Below, piece by piece: positions 9,170 through 18,112 of a DNA stretch of 64,000 bases. The DNA comes from Gemmatimonadales bacterium (GTDB lineage Bacteria; Gemmatimonadota; Gemmatimonadetes; Gemmatimonadales; GWC2-71-9). The DNA lies in the NCBI GenBank assembly GCA_025934955.1, contig JAICWE010000010.1:1-64000 (forward strand). The letters run 5' to 3'. The notes under the pieces were generated by a model that worked only from the letters and a program-made list of their open reading frames with translations, searched no databases and was not told the DNA's origin. The position numbers and the translations under genes were made by a program. How positions within the stretch are numbered: position 1 is the stretch's first letter; every line of letters starts with the position of its first letter.

Positions 9170-9244
9170 TACGCCGGTCGCTGAACCCGTCTTCCAATTG
9201 CGACCGTCGCACTCTACTTTCTATCTCAGCCTTCACAAATCGGT

Positions 9245-9259
9245 TGAGAATGCTTTTCA
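9245..9259 (+). promoter_or_regulatory. Fur-box-like 7-1-7 palindrome over the start codon of the iron permease
   Basis: TGAGAAT-G-CTTTTCA is a 7-1-7 inverted repeat with 5 of 7 arm positions paired, close in form to the Fur consensus core TGATAAT-N-ATTATCA. It spans the ATG at 9250 of an iron-permease-like gene, so a bound regulator would block transcription or initiation. It sits in a locally AT-richer 80-base gap. Motif strength is moderate and binding is inferred. Confidence 0.35.
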
Positions 9260-11394
9260 TTGGGGCCGTTGCTTCCATCATTGTAGCAGTCGCTGCGCCC
9301 GGTGCACCGGGGCAGACCGACGACCCCGCGCCGATCGCGCGGCGGCTTGCTGCCACTGCGCAGCTCGCCGCGCAGGAGTATCGGGTCGGTGTCGTCGACG
9401 GCCGCGTCACCGCACCAAACGAGGTGCAGGAAGCCCGGCTCTTCCTGGCGGAGGCACGCCGGAGCGCGGGCCTGCTGCCGCTCGAAACCGCGCGGGCCGC
9501 CACCGAGCAGATCGACGGCCTCCTCCGGCTGGTCTCGGCAACCGCCGCTCCCGACTCGCTCGACGCGCGGGTCCGCACCCTCTCCGCCACGCTTGCCAGG
9601 CAGCTCAACATCACGATGGACGAGATCCCGGCCGGCGCGCCGGCGTACGCGCGCGGTGCCGCGATCTACCAGGCCGATTGCGCCAGCTGCCACGGCAACG
9701 TCGGTCGGGGGGACGGGCCGGCCGCGCGCTCGCTCTCGCCCCCGCCGGCCAATCTCGCCGACGCGGTGGCGCTCCGGGACGCCTCGCCGCTCGACTTCTA
9801 CCACCGCGTGACCATCGGTGTCGTCGGCACCTCGATGCCGGCATTCGAGACCCGGCTCAGCGCCGAGGATCGCTGGGCGGTTGCGCTCTACGCCTCGATG
9901 CTCCGCCTGCCCGCGCCCGAGGGCGACGTGCCGCCGTCGCTCCGCGCCTTTGCCACCACCGCGCGGCTCTCCGACTCCGCCGTCGCCGACGCGCTCGGTG
10001 TTCCGGCGGGAGATGCCCGCGGGGCGGGGCGGGTCGCGGCGGTGCGGAGCTTCGGGAGCGACAGCAGCGCCGGCTCCGCGAGCCTGGTGTTCACCCTCGT
10101 GCGTGCCCAGCTCGACAGCGCCTTCACCATGGCCCGCGACGGTCGGGGAGACGCGGCGAGTGCCAAGGCGTTCGACGCGTACATGACCTTCGAGCAGGTC
10201 GAGCGCGGTGTACGCGCCAAGAACGACGGGCTCGCCGGCCGCCTCGAATCGGAGTTCGCCTCCCTGCGCAGCCGTGCCGCGGGCGGCGCCACGCCGGCGG
10301 AACTGGCGGCGATCCGCAGTGGCTTGGCCGGCGACCTCGAGAACGCCGAGCGCGAGCTGGCGGCACCGCCGTCGCCGCTCAACCTGTTCACCAACTCGTT
10401 CGTGCTGCTGGTGCGCGAAGGGCTCGAGGCGATCCTGATCGTCGGCGCGCTGATGACCTTCCTGATGAAGACCGGCGCCTCGCACCGCAAGCGCGACATC
10501 CACGTCGGCGTCGGCGCCGCGGTGGCGGCCAGTCTGCTCACCGCCGTGCTGCTCGAGACGCTGATCCAGGTGACGCCGGCCAAGCGCGAGGCGGTCGAAG
10601 GCGCCACGATGCTGCTGGCGACGATCGTGCTGTTCTACGTGAGCTATTGGCTGCTCTCGAAGATGGAGGTGGCCAAGTGGACTCAGTTCGTGAAGAGCCG
10701 GGTCAACGACGCCGTCACCAGCGGCTCGGCACTCGCGCTCGCGTCGGCGGCGTTCCTCGCGGTGTATCGCGAGGGGTTCGAGACGGTGCTGTTCTACAAG
10801 GCGCTGTTCGTCTCGGGCGGGAGCGCGTCGGTGATCCCGGTGTTCGCCGGCATCGCCTGCGGCACGGTGGTGCTGGTCGCGGTGTACGTCGCGATCAACC
10901 GCTTCGGCGTGAAGCTTCCGCTCAAGCCGTTCTTCGCCTTCACCGGCGCGTTCCTCTACTACATGGCGTTCGTGTTCGCCGGGAAGGGCGTCGCCGAGCT
11001 GCAGGAGGGCGGCCTCATCCCGACGACGGTGCTGCCGTGGGCCGAATCGCTGCGGACGCCGTCGCTCGGCATCTACGCCACGGCGGAGTCGCTGGCGGCG
11101 CAGGGCATTCTCGTCGCGCTCTTCCTCGTTGCGCTGGTGTGGACGTTCCTCATTGCGCCGCGGCGGCTCAAGGTGACGCGGGTGATGGTGCCCGAGCCCG
11201 CGGCGCTCGCCGAGAGCGCCGGTGCCGGCCCGACGGTGGCGCAGGCGGCGGGCGGCGGCCCGGTCGCCAGCGTCGAGCTGGCGCGCTCGCTCGAGCGCAT
11301 GGAGGCCGACCTCGCCGAGCTGCGCGCCGAAGTCGAGCGGATGCGCGGCTACGTCGCCGACCCGCGCCGCGGGTCGGCCCGCCCCGGTCGCTGA
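9250..11394 (+). CDS. Cytochrome c - FTR1 family iron permease fusion
   Basis: A 714-residue protein. A Sec signal peptide (LFIGAVASIIVAVAAPGAPGQ) leads into a periplasmic helical region and a class I cytochrome c with haem motif CASCH (about 143-147) and likely axial Met in GTSMPAF. A second helical linker follows. From about 377 there is an FTR1/EfeU-type permease with both signature motifs, REGLEA (about 388) and YREGFE (about 505), and about seven membrane helices. The C-terminus (about 670-705) is a coiled coil. FTR1 permeases move ferric iron after oxidation of ferrous iron; the fused cytochrome could take the electron. ATG at 9250 gives a proper signal peptide. A strong hairpin follows the stop. 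Confidence 0.92.
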   Translation: MLFIGAVASIIVAVAAPGAPGQTDDPAPIARRLAATAQLAAQEYRVGVVDGRVTAPNEVQEARLFLAEARRSAGLLPLETARAATEQIDGLLRLVSATAAPDSLDARVRTLSATLARQLNITMDEIPAGAPAYARGAAIYQADCASCHGNVGRGDGPAARSLSPPPANLADAVALRDASPLDFYHRVTIGVVGTSMPAFETRLSAEDRWAVALYASMLRLPAPEGDVPPSLRAFATTARLSDSAVADALGVPAGDARGAGRVAAVRSFGSDSSAGSASLVFTLVRAQLDSAFTMARDGRGDAASAKAFDAYMTFEQVERGVRAKNDGLAGRLESEFASLRSRAAGGATPAELAAIRSGLAGDLENAERELAAPPSPLNLFTNSFVLLVREGLEAILIVGALMTFLMKTGASHRKRDIHVGVGAAVAASLLTAVLLETLIQVTPAKREAVEGATMLLATIVLFYVSYWLLSKMEVAKWTQFVKSRVNDAVTSGSALALASAAFLAVYREGFETVLFYKALFVSGGSASVIPVFAGIACGTVVLVAVYVAINRFGVKLPLKPFFAFTGAFLYYMAFVFAGKGVAELQEGGLIPTTVLPWAESLRTPSLGIYATAESLAAQGILVALFLVALVWTFLIAPRRLKVTRVMVPEPAALAESAGAGPTVAQAAGGGPVASVELARSLERMEADLAELRAEVERMRGYVADPRRGSARPGR

Positions 11395-11404
11395 CGTCGG
11401 TTCC

Positions 11405-11444
11405 CGTCGCCGGGGGCGGCCGCTAGCGGCTGCCCCGGGCGACG
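11405..11444 (+). terminator. Strong inverted repeat after the FTR1 gene
   Basis: A near-perfect 40-base inverted repeat (arms of about 19 bases with one mismatch and one pair that is G.U on the plus strand) begins 10 bases after the FTR1 stop. It lacks a clear U-run but is by far the strongest hairpin of the gap, so it probably ends or stabilises the FTR1 transcript. The rest of 11395-11525 shows nothing I can name. Confidence 0.6.
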
Positions 11445-11525
11445 TAGTATCTTGTCGGCCCCCTCCATACCGCGGCGCCCGCTCCGGCCCTCAAGCCGGC
11501 GTGTCATCGCGCCGATTCTTCTCTG

Positions 11526-13112
11526 GTGACCCTCACGCCACGACGCATCATTGCAGCACTCTCGCTCGCGGGCATGGCCCTCGGCGCGGGCACCTGCGCC
11601 GCCCCCAGACGCTACGCCGGGCAGCCGGCCACCTCGCCGACGCTCCGGCTCGCGATCCCCTCGCACCTGCGCAGCTTCGCGCTGCGCGACGGTGGCACGT
11701 TCTACGGCGCCCAGTTCGCCGCGCTGGTCTACGAGGGGCTCACCGGCATCGACGACAGCGGCCGGGTGCGTCCGGCGCTGGCTCGAAGCTGGGAGATGGA
11801 CGCCAGCGGCCGGGTGTACACCTTTCGCCTGCGTGGAGATGCCCGCTTCCAGGACGGTACCCGCGTTCTCGCCGGCGACGTGGTGCGCTCCTGGATGCGC
11901 GCCTTCCGCACCGCGGGAAGCGACGAGAACACGCCCTGGATGCTGGACCACATCGCCGGAGCCGACGCGTTCGCCGCGCGGCGGGCCGACAGTCTCGCGG
12001 GGGTCCTCGCGCTGGACGACTCGACGCTGCGGGTAACGCTGAAGCAGCCGCTCGCGCCGTTTCCCGCCATGCTCGCGCTGCCGCAGGCGGCGGTGAGCGC
12101 CGCCGCCTCGGACGAGCAACATCCGATCGGCAGCGGCCCGTGGCGCTGGGTGCGCGGACTGCCGAGCGACGACGACGTATGGCTTGCGCGCTGGGACGGA
12201 TACTGGGGCGAGCGGCCGCGGCTCGACTCGCTGGTGCTCCGCTTCGTGCCCGACTCGCTCTCCGCCCGGGCGCTCGAGGCCGGCGCCGTGGACTACAGCA
12301 TCGAGGCGACGATGCACGATCCGGCGAGCCTCGCCGCGCGCGAAGACCTCGGCTTTCTCTCTTCGGAGCCGATCGGGCTGAAGCGGATCCTGATCAACCT
12401 CCGCTCGCCGGCGCTGACCGACGTGCGGGTGCGCCGGGCGCTCTGCCTCGCGCTCGACGTGCCGGCGATGCAGCAGGCGCTCACCGAGGAGCAGGACGTG
12501 CGGGCCAGCGGGGCGATCCCACCCGGCTGGAGCGGCGCCGATCCCGATCTCCAGCCCTACGCGTATCAACCCGAGCGGGCGCGCCGGCTGCTCGCCGAGG
12601 CGCGCGTTCCCAGCGACCGAGTCCTCCAGCTGTGGTACTCGTCCGAGGGCGAGGATCGTGGGGACGACCGGCTCGCGGTGCTCGCCGCCCAGTATTTCGG
12701 TGCGGTCGGCCTGCGGGTCGAGGTGCACGCCACGCGAGATCCGGAGGCGAAGCTGTTGAGCGGCGAGGCGGACCTGGTGGTCCGGGGCTGGTATCCCGAC
12801 TACCGTGACGCCGACGCCTATCTCTATCCCATGTTCAGCGCGAGAGCGGCCGGCACGTGGTCCAACGCCGGGGCGTTCAGCGATTCGATCGCGGAGCGGT
12901 TGATCGAGGCATCCCGCGCCGAGCGGGATCCGGCGCGCCGCGCCGAGCTGCTCTCCGAGGCCAACGCGCGGATCGCGGATCAGGCCGCGAACATCTTCCT
13001 CTGGTTCACCCGCTCGACCGCGGCGTACTCGCTTCGTCTGACCAACGTCCCGGTCGCGCCGTTCACGCCCCGCTTCATCTCGACCGCACTCGCCAGCCGG
13101 GCGCCCCGCTGA
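11526..13112 (+). CDS. ABC-type peptide/oligopeptide substrate-binding protein (SBP family 5)
   Basis: A 528-residue periplasmic solute-binding protein of the DppA/OppA family. An N-terminal hydrophobic signal (IIAALSLAGMALGAG, with a Cys after it but no canonical lipobox) is followed by family strands: QFAALVYEGLTGID, RVYTFRLRGDARFQDG, VLAGDVVRSWMRA, and the C-terminal lobe with LVVRGWYPDYRDADAYL. No permease or ATPase genes are nearby. Its stop codon overlaps the open frame of the following membrane kinase (CTGA), so it may serve as a ligand sensor for the kinase rather than a transporter part; that is inference. Confidence 0.88.
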   Translation: MTLTPRRIIAALSLAGMALGAGTCAAPRRYAGQPATSPTLRLAIPSHLRSFALRDGGTFYGAQFAALVYEGLTGIDDSGRVRPALARSWEMDASGRVYTFRLRGDARFQDGTRVLAGDVVRSWMRAFRTAGSDENTPWMLDHIAGADAFAARRADSLAGVLALDDSTLRVTLKQPLAPFPAMLALPQAAVSAAASDEQHPIGSGPWRWVRGLPSDDDVWLARWDGYWGERPRLDSLVLRFVPDSLSARALEAGAVDYSIEATMHDPASLAAREDLGFLSSEPIGLKRILINLRSPALTDVRVRRALCLALDVPAMQQALTEEQDVRASGAIPPGWSGADPDLQPYAYQPERARRLLAEARVPSDRVLQLWYSSEGEDRGDDRLAVLAAQYFGAVGLRVEVHATRDPEAKLLSGEADLVVRGWYPDYRDADAYLYPMFSARAAGTWSNAGAFSDSIAERLIEASRAERDPARRAELLSEANARIADQAANIFLWFTRSTAAYSLRLTNVPVAPFTPRFISTALASRAPR

Positions 13113-13171
13113 ATCCGCTGCACCTGTTCGAGGGCCTGCCCGGCGATCTCTGGCTGCCGCTCGGCTTGTCG

Positions 13172-15880
13172 ATGGCCGGCCCGGTGCTGTGGAACCTGCT
13201 CGCGCTGCCGCGCCCGCGCGGGGGGCGGGCGTCGCGCGGCATCGCGGCCGTGCTCGCCGCGCGGGGGATTCTCCTGCTCGGCGTCGGCTTCGCGCTGATG
13301 AACGGGCTGGCGACCGGGTCGGTGATCCATACCGGCCTGCGCGAGCTCGAGGGCCAGTATCTCCGTCCCACCGTGCGGTTCGCCCAGCAGCTCTCGGCCG
13401 ATGTCGCCGCCCGCCACGGTCCGGCGGATTCGGTGGAGGTACGGCGGCAGCTCGCGCTGCTCTCGGCGCGACAGCCGGACGTCGGCTTCTTCGCGGTGAC
13501 GTGGCGCGACTGCGCCCGGGCCTGCGACGTCGTCGTGAGCGAGCCGGCCTTTGCCGCGTCCGCCGCGCACTGGGTGCACCGGCATCGGAGCAGCGAAGGG
13601 CTGGTCGGGCGCGAGACGGTGAGCCTCGCGGGGGAGACGTATCTGGCGATCGCCGCCGCGCTGCGCGATCCGGAGGGCAAGCCACTCGGCCGCCTGACGA
13701 TGGCGGTGGACGCGGGGCGGGTCACCGACCAGGCCCGCACCACAGCGTGGCTCCTCGCAGGGCTCGCCTACGCGATGCTGCTCGTCGCCGGCTGGTGGTC
13801 CCGCCGGATGCTGGAGGCGTCGGTGGCCGATCGCATTCGGCTCCTGATCGACACGCTGGAGCGGCCCGGGGCACCGCTCAGCGCGCACGCGATGCCGGTC
13901 CGCGACGAGCTCGGCGAGCTGGCGGAGAACCTCGAGGCGCACATGGAGCGCTCGCTCGAGCGGCTCCGCGAGAGCGAGGAGCGCTACCGCCGGCTGGTCG
14001 AGTTCTCCCCCGATGCGATCCTGGTGCACGCCGACGGGCGCGTGCTGTACGTGAACGGCGCGGGCGTGCGCCTCTGCGGCGCGCGCTCCGCTGCGGAGCT
14101 CAATGGCGCGGCGGTCGAGCAGGTCGTCCGGCTCGGCGCGCCGAGCGGCACGGCGACCCCGCCGCCGCTGCCCGGCGAGACGCCCGGGGCGCCCCCGGTG
14201 CGCGAAGGCCGGCTGCACCGCGCCGACGGGAGCGTGGTGGACGTGGAGGTGTCGGAGATTCCGCTGACATACGAGGGCGGGCACGCGGTGCAGGCGGTGA
14301 TCCGCGACGTGAGCGACCGGAAGCGCGCCGAAGAGGCGCTCCGCCACTCGGAAGCGACGTACCGCGCCCTGGTGGAGCACGCCAGTTACGGCATGTTCCG
14401 ATCGGATGACGGGCGCCGCTTCCGCGCGGTGAACCCCGCGCTGGTCCAGATGCTGGGCTACGACTCCGCCGACGAGCTGCTCCATCGCGACCTCGCGCAG
14501 CACGTGTACCTGGAGCCGGACCAGCGGAGCGCGCTGGTCGCGCGGTTCCGCGAGACCCGTGGCATCCACACGGTCGAGGCCGACTGGCGGAAGCGGGACG
14601 GCACGCCGATCGTCGTGCGTCTCACGGGCCAGGCCATTCGCGACGCAGCGGGCAGCTTCGTCGCGTTCGAGATGATGGTGGAGGACGTCACCGAGCGGCG
14701 CGTCCTCGAGGCGCAGCTTCGTCAGGCCCAGAAAATGGAAGCGGTGGGCCGGCTGACCGGCGGCGTCGCCCACGATTTCAACAACCTGCTCACCGTCATC
14801 GCGGCCAACGCGGAGCTGGTGCGGACGGCGCTCCCGCCCGACGCCGCGAACGCGCGCGCCGAGCTCGATGAGCTTCAGGCGGCGAGCCGGCGCGGCGCCG
14901 CGCTGGTGCGGAAGCTCCTCGCCTTCAGCCGGGCCGAGAAGCTGGAGCGGCGGCCGGTGCGCGTGGGCGCGCTGCTGGGCGAGGTGTCGTACATGCTCCG
15001 GCGCATCCTGCCCGAGCACATCGAAGTCCGATTGCCGACCGCACCCGAGGCGGCGACGGTGCTGGCCGATACCGGCGCGATCGAGCAGGTGCTGCTCAAC
15101 CTTGCGACCAACGCGCGCGACGCGATGCCCGATGGGGGCGTGCTGGAGATCGCCAGCGGCTCGCGCATGGTGGACGCCGCGTACTGCACGGCGCAGGGGT
15201 GGGGTGCGCCGGGGTGCTATGTCGTCCTCACGGTGCGGGACAGCGGCCTCGGAATGGACGACATCACCCGGGCCCGGATGTTCGAGCCGTTCTTCACCAC
15301 CAAGGCGCCGGAGTCGGGCACCGGGCTCGGCATGAGTATCGTGTACGGACTCATGCGGCTGCACTTCGGGTTCGTCGAGGTCGAGAGCGCGGTGGGCCGC
15401 GGCACGATGGTGACGCTGCTGCTGCCGGCGGTCGCCGAGGCGGCGCCGGACGGCCCGGCGGAGTGCGCGACGCCGCTCGGCTGCGGCGGCGGCGAGCTGA
15501 TCCTGCTGGTCGAGGACGAGGAGTCCATCCGCCGGGCCACCCGCAAGATCCTCGAGCGCCACGGCTATCGGGTGCTGCTCGCGGCGAACGGTGAGGAGGC
15601 GCTCGAGCTGATCCGCGGCGGCGCGGACGCGCATCCGCACGCGATCGATCTCGTCATCTCCGACATGATGATGCCGAAGCTGGGCGGCGCCGGGCTGTTC
15701 GAGGCGCTTCGGGCGGAGGGCTGGCTCCGGCCGTTCCTCTTCATCAGCGGCTACTCGACCGACATCGCCGAGCTGGGCGACCTCGGGGGAACAGCCGTAT
15801 TCCTCCACAAGCCCTGGGAGCTGCGGCAACTGGTGGAGAAGGTGCGCGAGACGCTCGACGCGGCGGTGAGCCGGAGCTGA
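13172..15880 (+). CDS. Membrane hybrid histidine kinase (HAMP, 2 PAS, HisKA, HATPase, receiver)
   Basis: A 902-residue sensor kinase. TM1 (about 30-52) and TM2 (about 192-209) bracket a periplasmic sensor domain. After TM2 come a HAMP-like segment, PAS1 (about 265-385), PAS2 (about 390-505), HisKA with phospho-His in GGVAHDFNN (about 533), a HATPase domain with N box [11 protein letters not shown] and G boxes DSGLGMD and GTGLGMS, and a C-terminal receiver (about 775-895) with phospho-acceptor in VISDMMMP. Start is uncertain: ATG 13172 is used, TTG 13166 is possible, and the frame stays open to a CTG at 13109 overlapping the binding-protein stop. It ends 13 bases before a terminator hairpin. 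Confidence 0.9.
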   Translation: MAGPVLWNLLALPRPRGGRASRGIAAVLAARGILLLGVGFALMNGLATGSVIHTGLRELEGQYLRPTVRFAQQLSADVAARHGPADSVEVRRQLALLSARQPDVGFFAVTWRDCARACDVVVSEPAFAASAAHWVHRHRSSEGLVGRETVSLAGETYLAIAAALRDPEGKPLGRLTMAVDAGRVTDQARTTAWLLAGLAYAMLLVAGWWSRRMLEASVADRIRLLIDTLERPGAPLSAHAMPVRDELGELAENLEAHMERSLERLRESEERYRRLVEFSPDAILVHADGRVLYVNGAGVRLCGARSAAELNGAAVEQVVRLGAPSGTATPPPLPGETPGAPPVREGRLHRADGSVVDVEVSEIPLTYEGGHAVQAVIRDVSDRKRAEEALRHSEATYRALVEHASYGMFRSDDGRRFRAVNPALVQMLGYDSADELLHRDLAQHVYLEPDQRSALVARFRETRGIHTVEADWRKRDGTPIVVRLTGQAIRDAAGSFVAFEMMVEDVTERRVLEAQLRQAQKMEAVGRLTGGVAHDFNNLLTVIAANAELVRTALPPDAANARAELDELQAASRRGAALVRKLLAFSRAEKLERRPVRVGALLGEVSYMLRRILPEHIEVRLPTAPEAATVLADTGAIEQVLLNLATNARDAMPDGGVLEIASGSRMVDAAYCTAQGWGAPGCYVVLTVRDSGLGMDDITRARMFEPFFTTKAPESGTGLGMSIVYGLMRLHFGFVEVESAVGRGTMVTLLLPAVAEAAPDGPAECATPLGCGGGELILLVEDEESIRRATRKILERHGYRVLLAANGEEALELIRGGADAHPHAIDLVISDMMMPKLGGAGLFEALRAEGWLRPFLFISGYSTDIAELGDLGGTAVFLHKPWELRQLVEKVRETLDAAVSRS

Positions 15881-15893
15881 CCGGCGGAAACGA

Positions 15894-15925
15894 CGAGCGG
15901 CCCGTCCGACTGGACGGGCCGCTCG
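15894..15925 (+). terminator. Terminator-like hairpin after the hybrid kinase
   Basis: A perfect 14-base stem (CGAGCGGCCCGTCC and its complement) with a 4-base GACT loop starts 13 bases after the kinase stop. There is no strong U-run after it. It probably ends the kinase message and, read the other way, could back up termination from the right. Confidence 0.75.
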
Positions 15926-15929
15926 CGTT

Positions 15930-16142
15930 GAAGAGGTGGTAGATCGCCCCCTGAGTATACGGAGACGGGCCGATGTGCCCGCTCCACCCTTCTTCGACCT
16001 ACCACTTTTCCGTTGAAGCCGTGGACTTCGACGGTGCCCTCCATTGGCAAGGTGAATGCCACTCGCGCGTGAACCCGCAAACGATGCGTGAGTCGAGACA
16101 TGAGGCGAAACGGCCCGATGGCGATCGATGCCGTCGGGCCGT
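15930..16142 (+). ncRNA. Candidate structured RNA between two convergent genes
   Basis: The gene-free gap folds into a chain of hairpins. H1 is 15930-15942 with 15999-16010 (12 pairs, one bulge), enclosing a large internal loop and an inner stem 15961-15970/15977-15985. H2 is 16011-16018 with 16026-16033. H3 is 16045-16049 with 16057-16061. H4 is 16061-16070 with 16084-16093 (shares base 16061 with H3). A 13-pair terminal hairpin lies at 16110-16142. Five pairs are G.U on the plus strand and would be A.C mismatches on the minus strand, which favours a plus-strand RNA. No known family was recognised. No promoter is evident, so it may be a processed 3' UTR of the kinase message. Confidence 0.4.
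16110..16142 (-). terminator. Hairpin terminator shared by the RNA candidate and the lgt operon
   Basis: A 13-pair stem with a 7-base GATCGAT loop. One pair is U.G on the plus strand and A.C on the minus strand. It lies 73 bases beyond the lgt stop on the minus strand, followed there by TTTCGCC, and is followed on the plus strand by a pyrimidine-rich stretch with five T. It may act in both directions. Confidence 0.65.
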
Positions 16143-16215
16143 CTACGTTCTTGACGCTTTTTCGCTCGCGCGGGAAAGTCGTTCGCGCGCGCCGAGTTGA
16201 GTCGCTGACGAGGAA

Positions 16216-17058
16216 TTACGCGGGTGTGAGGGAATCGGGCGGACGGAGGTATGGACCCGGCGGCACGTCGGGTCCCGATGACCAGCGAGCGAGCAGTATC
16301 GCCCCGATGATGACGAGCAGCACGCTGGTGAGCTGCGCGATGGTGAACGGTCCGAGGAAGCGGTCGTCCTTGGCGCGGAGGATCTCGACCAGGAAACGCT
16401 CGGCGCCGGCGAAGACGAGATAGAGGCCGAACAGCCAGCCGATCGGCCGCCCGTTCCTCCGCAGCGCCCACAGCACCGCGAACGCGACCAGCATGATGGC
16501 GGTTTCGTAGATCTGCGTCGGATGCACGGCCAGCACCGTTGCGGGGTCGATTCCCGGCGGCACGTGCACGTGGAACGCGATCAGGTTTCCCGCCGTCGAC
16601 GGCGGCAGTCCCTCGGGAAACTTCACGCCCCATGGCAGCGTCGTCGGCCCGCCGTAGTCGTCGTTCACCAGGAAGCAGCCCACCCGTCCGAGCGCGTACG
16701 CCGCCGCGAGGGCCGGGGCGCAGATCTGCATCGTCCACCGAGCCGGCACTCGCAGCCGCCAGCCGTTGAGCACGACGCCGAGCGCGCCGCCGAGAAAGCC
16801 GCCGTACCAGACGAGGCCGCCGCGGGAGAAGAGCGCGCCGGGGTCGCCGGTGAGTGCCACGTACCAGAGCTTGGCGCCGATGATGCCGCCGACCACCGCC
16901 GCCACCACGATGTCCTGCGAGTACTCCTCGCGCAGCCCGCGCCGCCTGAGCTCGAGCGCGATGAGCCATCCGCCGGCGACGAACGCGACCATCATCATGA
17001 TGCCGTAGCCGGTGATCTCCAGCGAGCCGAGGTGCACCTTGAACGGGTAGACCGTCAT
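16216..17058 (-). CDS. lgt: Prolipoprotein diacylglyceryl transferase
   Basis: Inner-membrane enzyme that moves diacylglycerol from phosphatidylglycerol to the lipobox Cys of prolipoproteins. It has 280 residues and about seven membrane helices. The family signature is present as GRVGCFLVNDDYGG, with the catalytic Arg kept and Cys where E. coli has Asn, as in many other bacteria. HPTQIYE, with conserved His and Tyr/Glu, follows. Its ATG overlaps the tsaD stop (ATGA), and it is the last gene of the long minus-strand run before a terminator hairpin. Confidence 0.95.
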   Translation of the reverse strand: MTVYPFKVHLGSLEITGYGIMMMVAFVAGGWLIALELRRRGLREEYSQDIVVAAVVGGIIGAKLWYVALTGDPGALFSRGGLVWYGGFLGGALGVVLNGWRLRVPARWTMQICAPALAAAYALGRVGCFLVNDDYGGPTTLPWGVKFPEGLPPSTAGNLIAFHVHVPPGIDPATVLAVHPTQIYETAIMLVAFAVLWALRRNGRPIGWLFGLYLVFAGAERFLVEILRAKDDRFLGPFTIAQLTSVLLVIIGAILLARWSSGPDVPPGPYLRPPDSLTPA

Positions 17059-18104
17059 GCGGCGGTTCCGGAGGTGAGAGGGAGAAGACCGGGAATCGGC
17101 AGATCGTCGCGCGGCTCGAGGTCCCAGCCGCTCCGCTCACCGCGCCCGAGGTGCCAGGCGCCGGCGGCGGCGATCATCGCGGCGTTGTCGGTGTTGAGCC
17201 GGGGCGACGCGACGCTGACCCGTGCGGCGCCGGCGAGCCGCTCGCGAAGCCGCGCGGCGAGCGCGCGGTTACACGCCACGCCGCCGCCGAGCAGCGCCGT
17301 CGTGTACCCGAGCCGCTCGACGGCGTGGGCGGTCTTCTCGACCAGCACGTCGAGCGCGGCGTCCTGAAAGCTGCGGGCGAGGTCGGCGCGATCCGCGGCG
17401 AGATCGGTGCTCGCGCGGACGGCGCGGAGCACCGCCGTCTTGAGTCCGCTGAACGAGAAGGCGTATCGTCTCGGCCCGGGACGCTCGAGCTCCTGGAGCA
17501 ACGGCCGCGGGAAGCGGAACCGCGGGCGCCCCCCCGCCGCGAGCCGCTCGATCGCCGGGCCGCCTGGGTAACCCAGCTCCAGCAGCGTGGCGACCTTGTC
17601 GAACGCCTCGCCGGCGGCGTCGTCGAGGGTGGCGCCGAGCAGGCGGTACGTTCCCCACGCCGGCACGTCGAGCAGCATCGTGTGGCCGCCGCTCACCAGC
17701 AACGCGACGAACGGCGGCGCGAGATCGCGGTCTTCCAGCGTCGGCGCGAACAGATGCCCTTCGAGGTGGTTCACGCCGACCAGCGGCCGCTCGAGCGCAA
17801 AGGCGAGCGTCTTGCCGTACATCAGCCCGACCAGCAGCGCCCCGACGAGACCGGGCCCGGCGGTGACGGCGACGCCATCGATCGCGTTCATCTCCAGGCC
17901 GGCGTCGGCGAGCGCTTGCGCGGTCACGCCGGAAATCGCCTGCACGTGGGCGCGGCTCGCCAGCTCGGGGACTACGCCGCCGAAGATGCGATGCACGTCC
18001 TGCGAAAGAATGACGAGGCCTTCCACCGACGCACGGCCCGAATCGACCGTGACGACGGCCGCGGACGTCTCGTCGCAGGAGCTCTCAATCCCGAGCACGC
18101 GCAC
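17055..18104 (-). CDS. tsaD: tRNA N6-threonylcarbamoyladenosine synthase subunit TsaD
   Basis: ASKHA-fold ATPase that transfers the threonylcarbamoyl group to A37 of ANN-decoding tRNAs, with TsaB, TsaE and TsaC. It has 349 residues. The N-terminus is VLGIESSCDETSAAVV, the metal-binding His pair is in VNHLEGHLFA, and SGGHTML, GAAGEAFDK-like and ALLGGGVACN segments follow. The GTG start at 18104 places this N-terminus exactly as in homologues. It lies 8 bases after the TlpA-like gene and overlaps lgt. Confidence 0.95.
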   Translation of the reverse strand: MRVLGIESSCDETSAAVVTVDSGRASVEGLVILSQDVHRIFGGVVPELASRAHVQAISGVTAQALADAGLEMNAIDGVAVTAGPGLVGALLVGLMYGKTLAFALERPLVGVNHLEGHLFAPTLEDRDLAPPFVALLVSGGHTMLLDVPAWGTYRLLGATLDDAAGEAFDKVATLLELGYPGGPAIERLAAGGRPRFRFPRPLLQELERPGPRRYAFSFSGLKTAVLRAVRASTDLAADRADLARSFQDAALDVLVEKTAHAVERLGYTTALLGGGVACNRALAARLRERLAGAARVSVASPRLNTDNAAMIAAAGAWHLGRGERSGWDLEPRDDLPIPGLLPLTSGTAA

Positions 18105-18112
18105 CGGGCCGC

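Noticed and set aside
11405-11444. Operator palindrome for the binding-protein gene
   Set aside because: The repeat is long and GC-rich, directly after the FTR1 stop and about 80 bases before the next start, which fits a transcript-end hairpin better.
15930-16010. 6S RNA
   Set aside because: The stem with a large internal loop and a CCCCUGAG segment recalls 6S RNA, but the element is far too short and the rest of the region folds into separate hairpins.
15751-16101. Minus-strand open frame of 116 codons in the gap after the hybrid kinase
   Set aside because: Half of it lies opposite kinase coding sequence and terminators, it has no Shine-Dalgarno sequence, and the gap is better explained by strand-specific RNA pairing.
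12980-17140. Very long minus-strand open frame (over 1300 codons) opposite the binding-protein and kinase genes
   Set aside because: It is a GC-bias shadow: low-complexity Arg/Ala/His-rich translation, no domain, and it runs opposite clear genes and across two terminators and lgt/tsaD.
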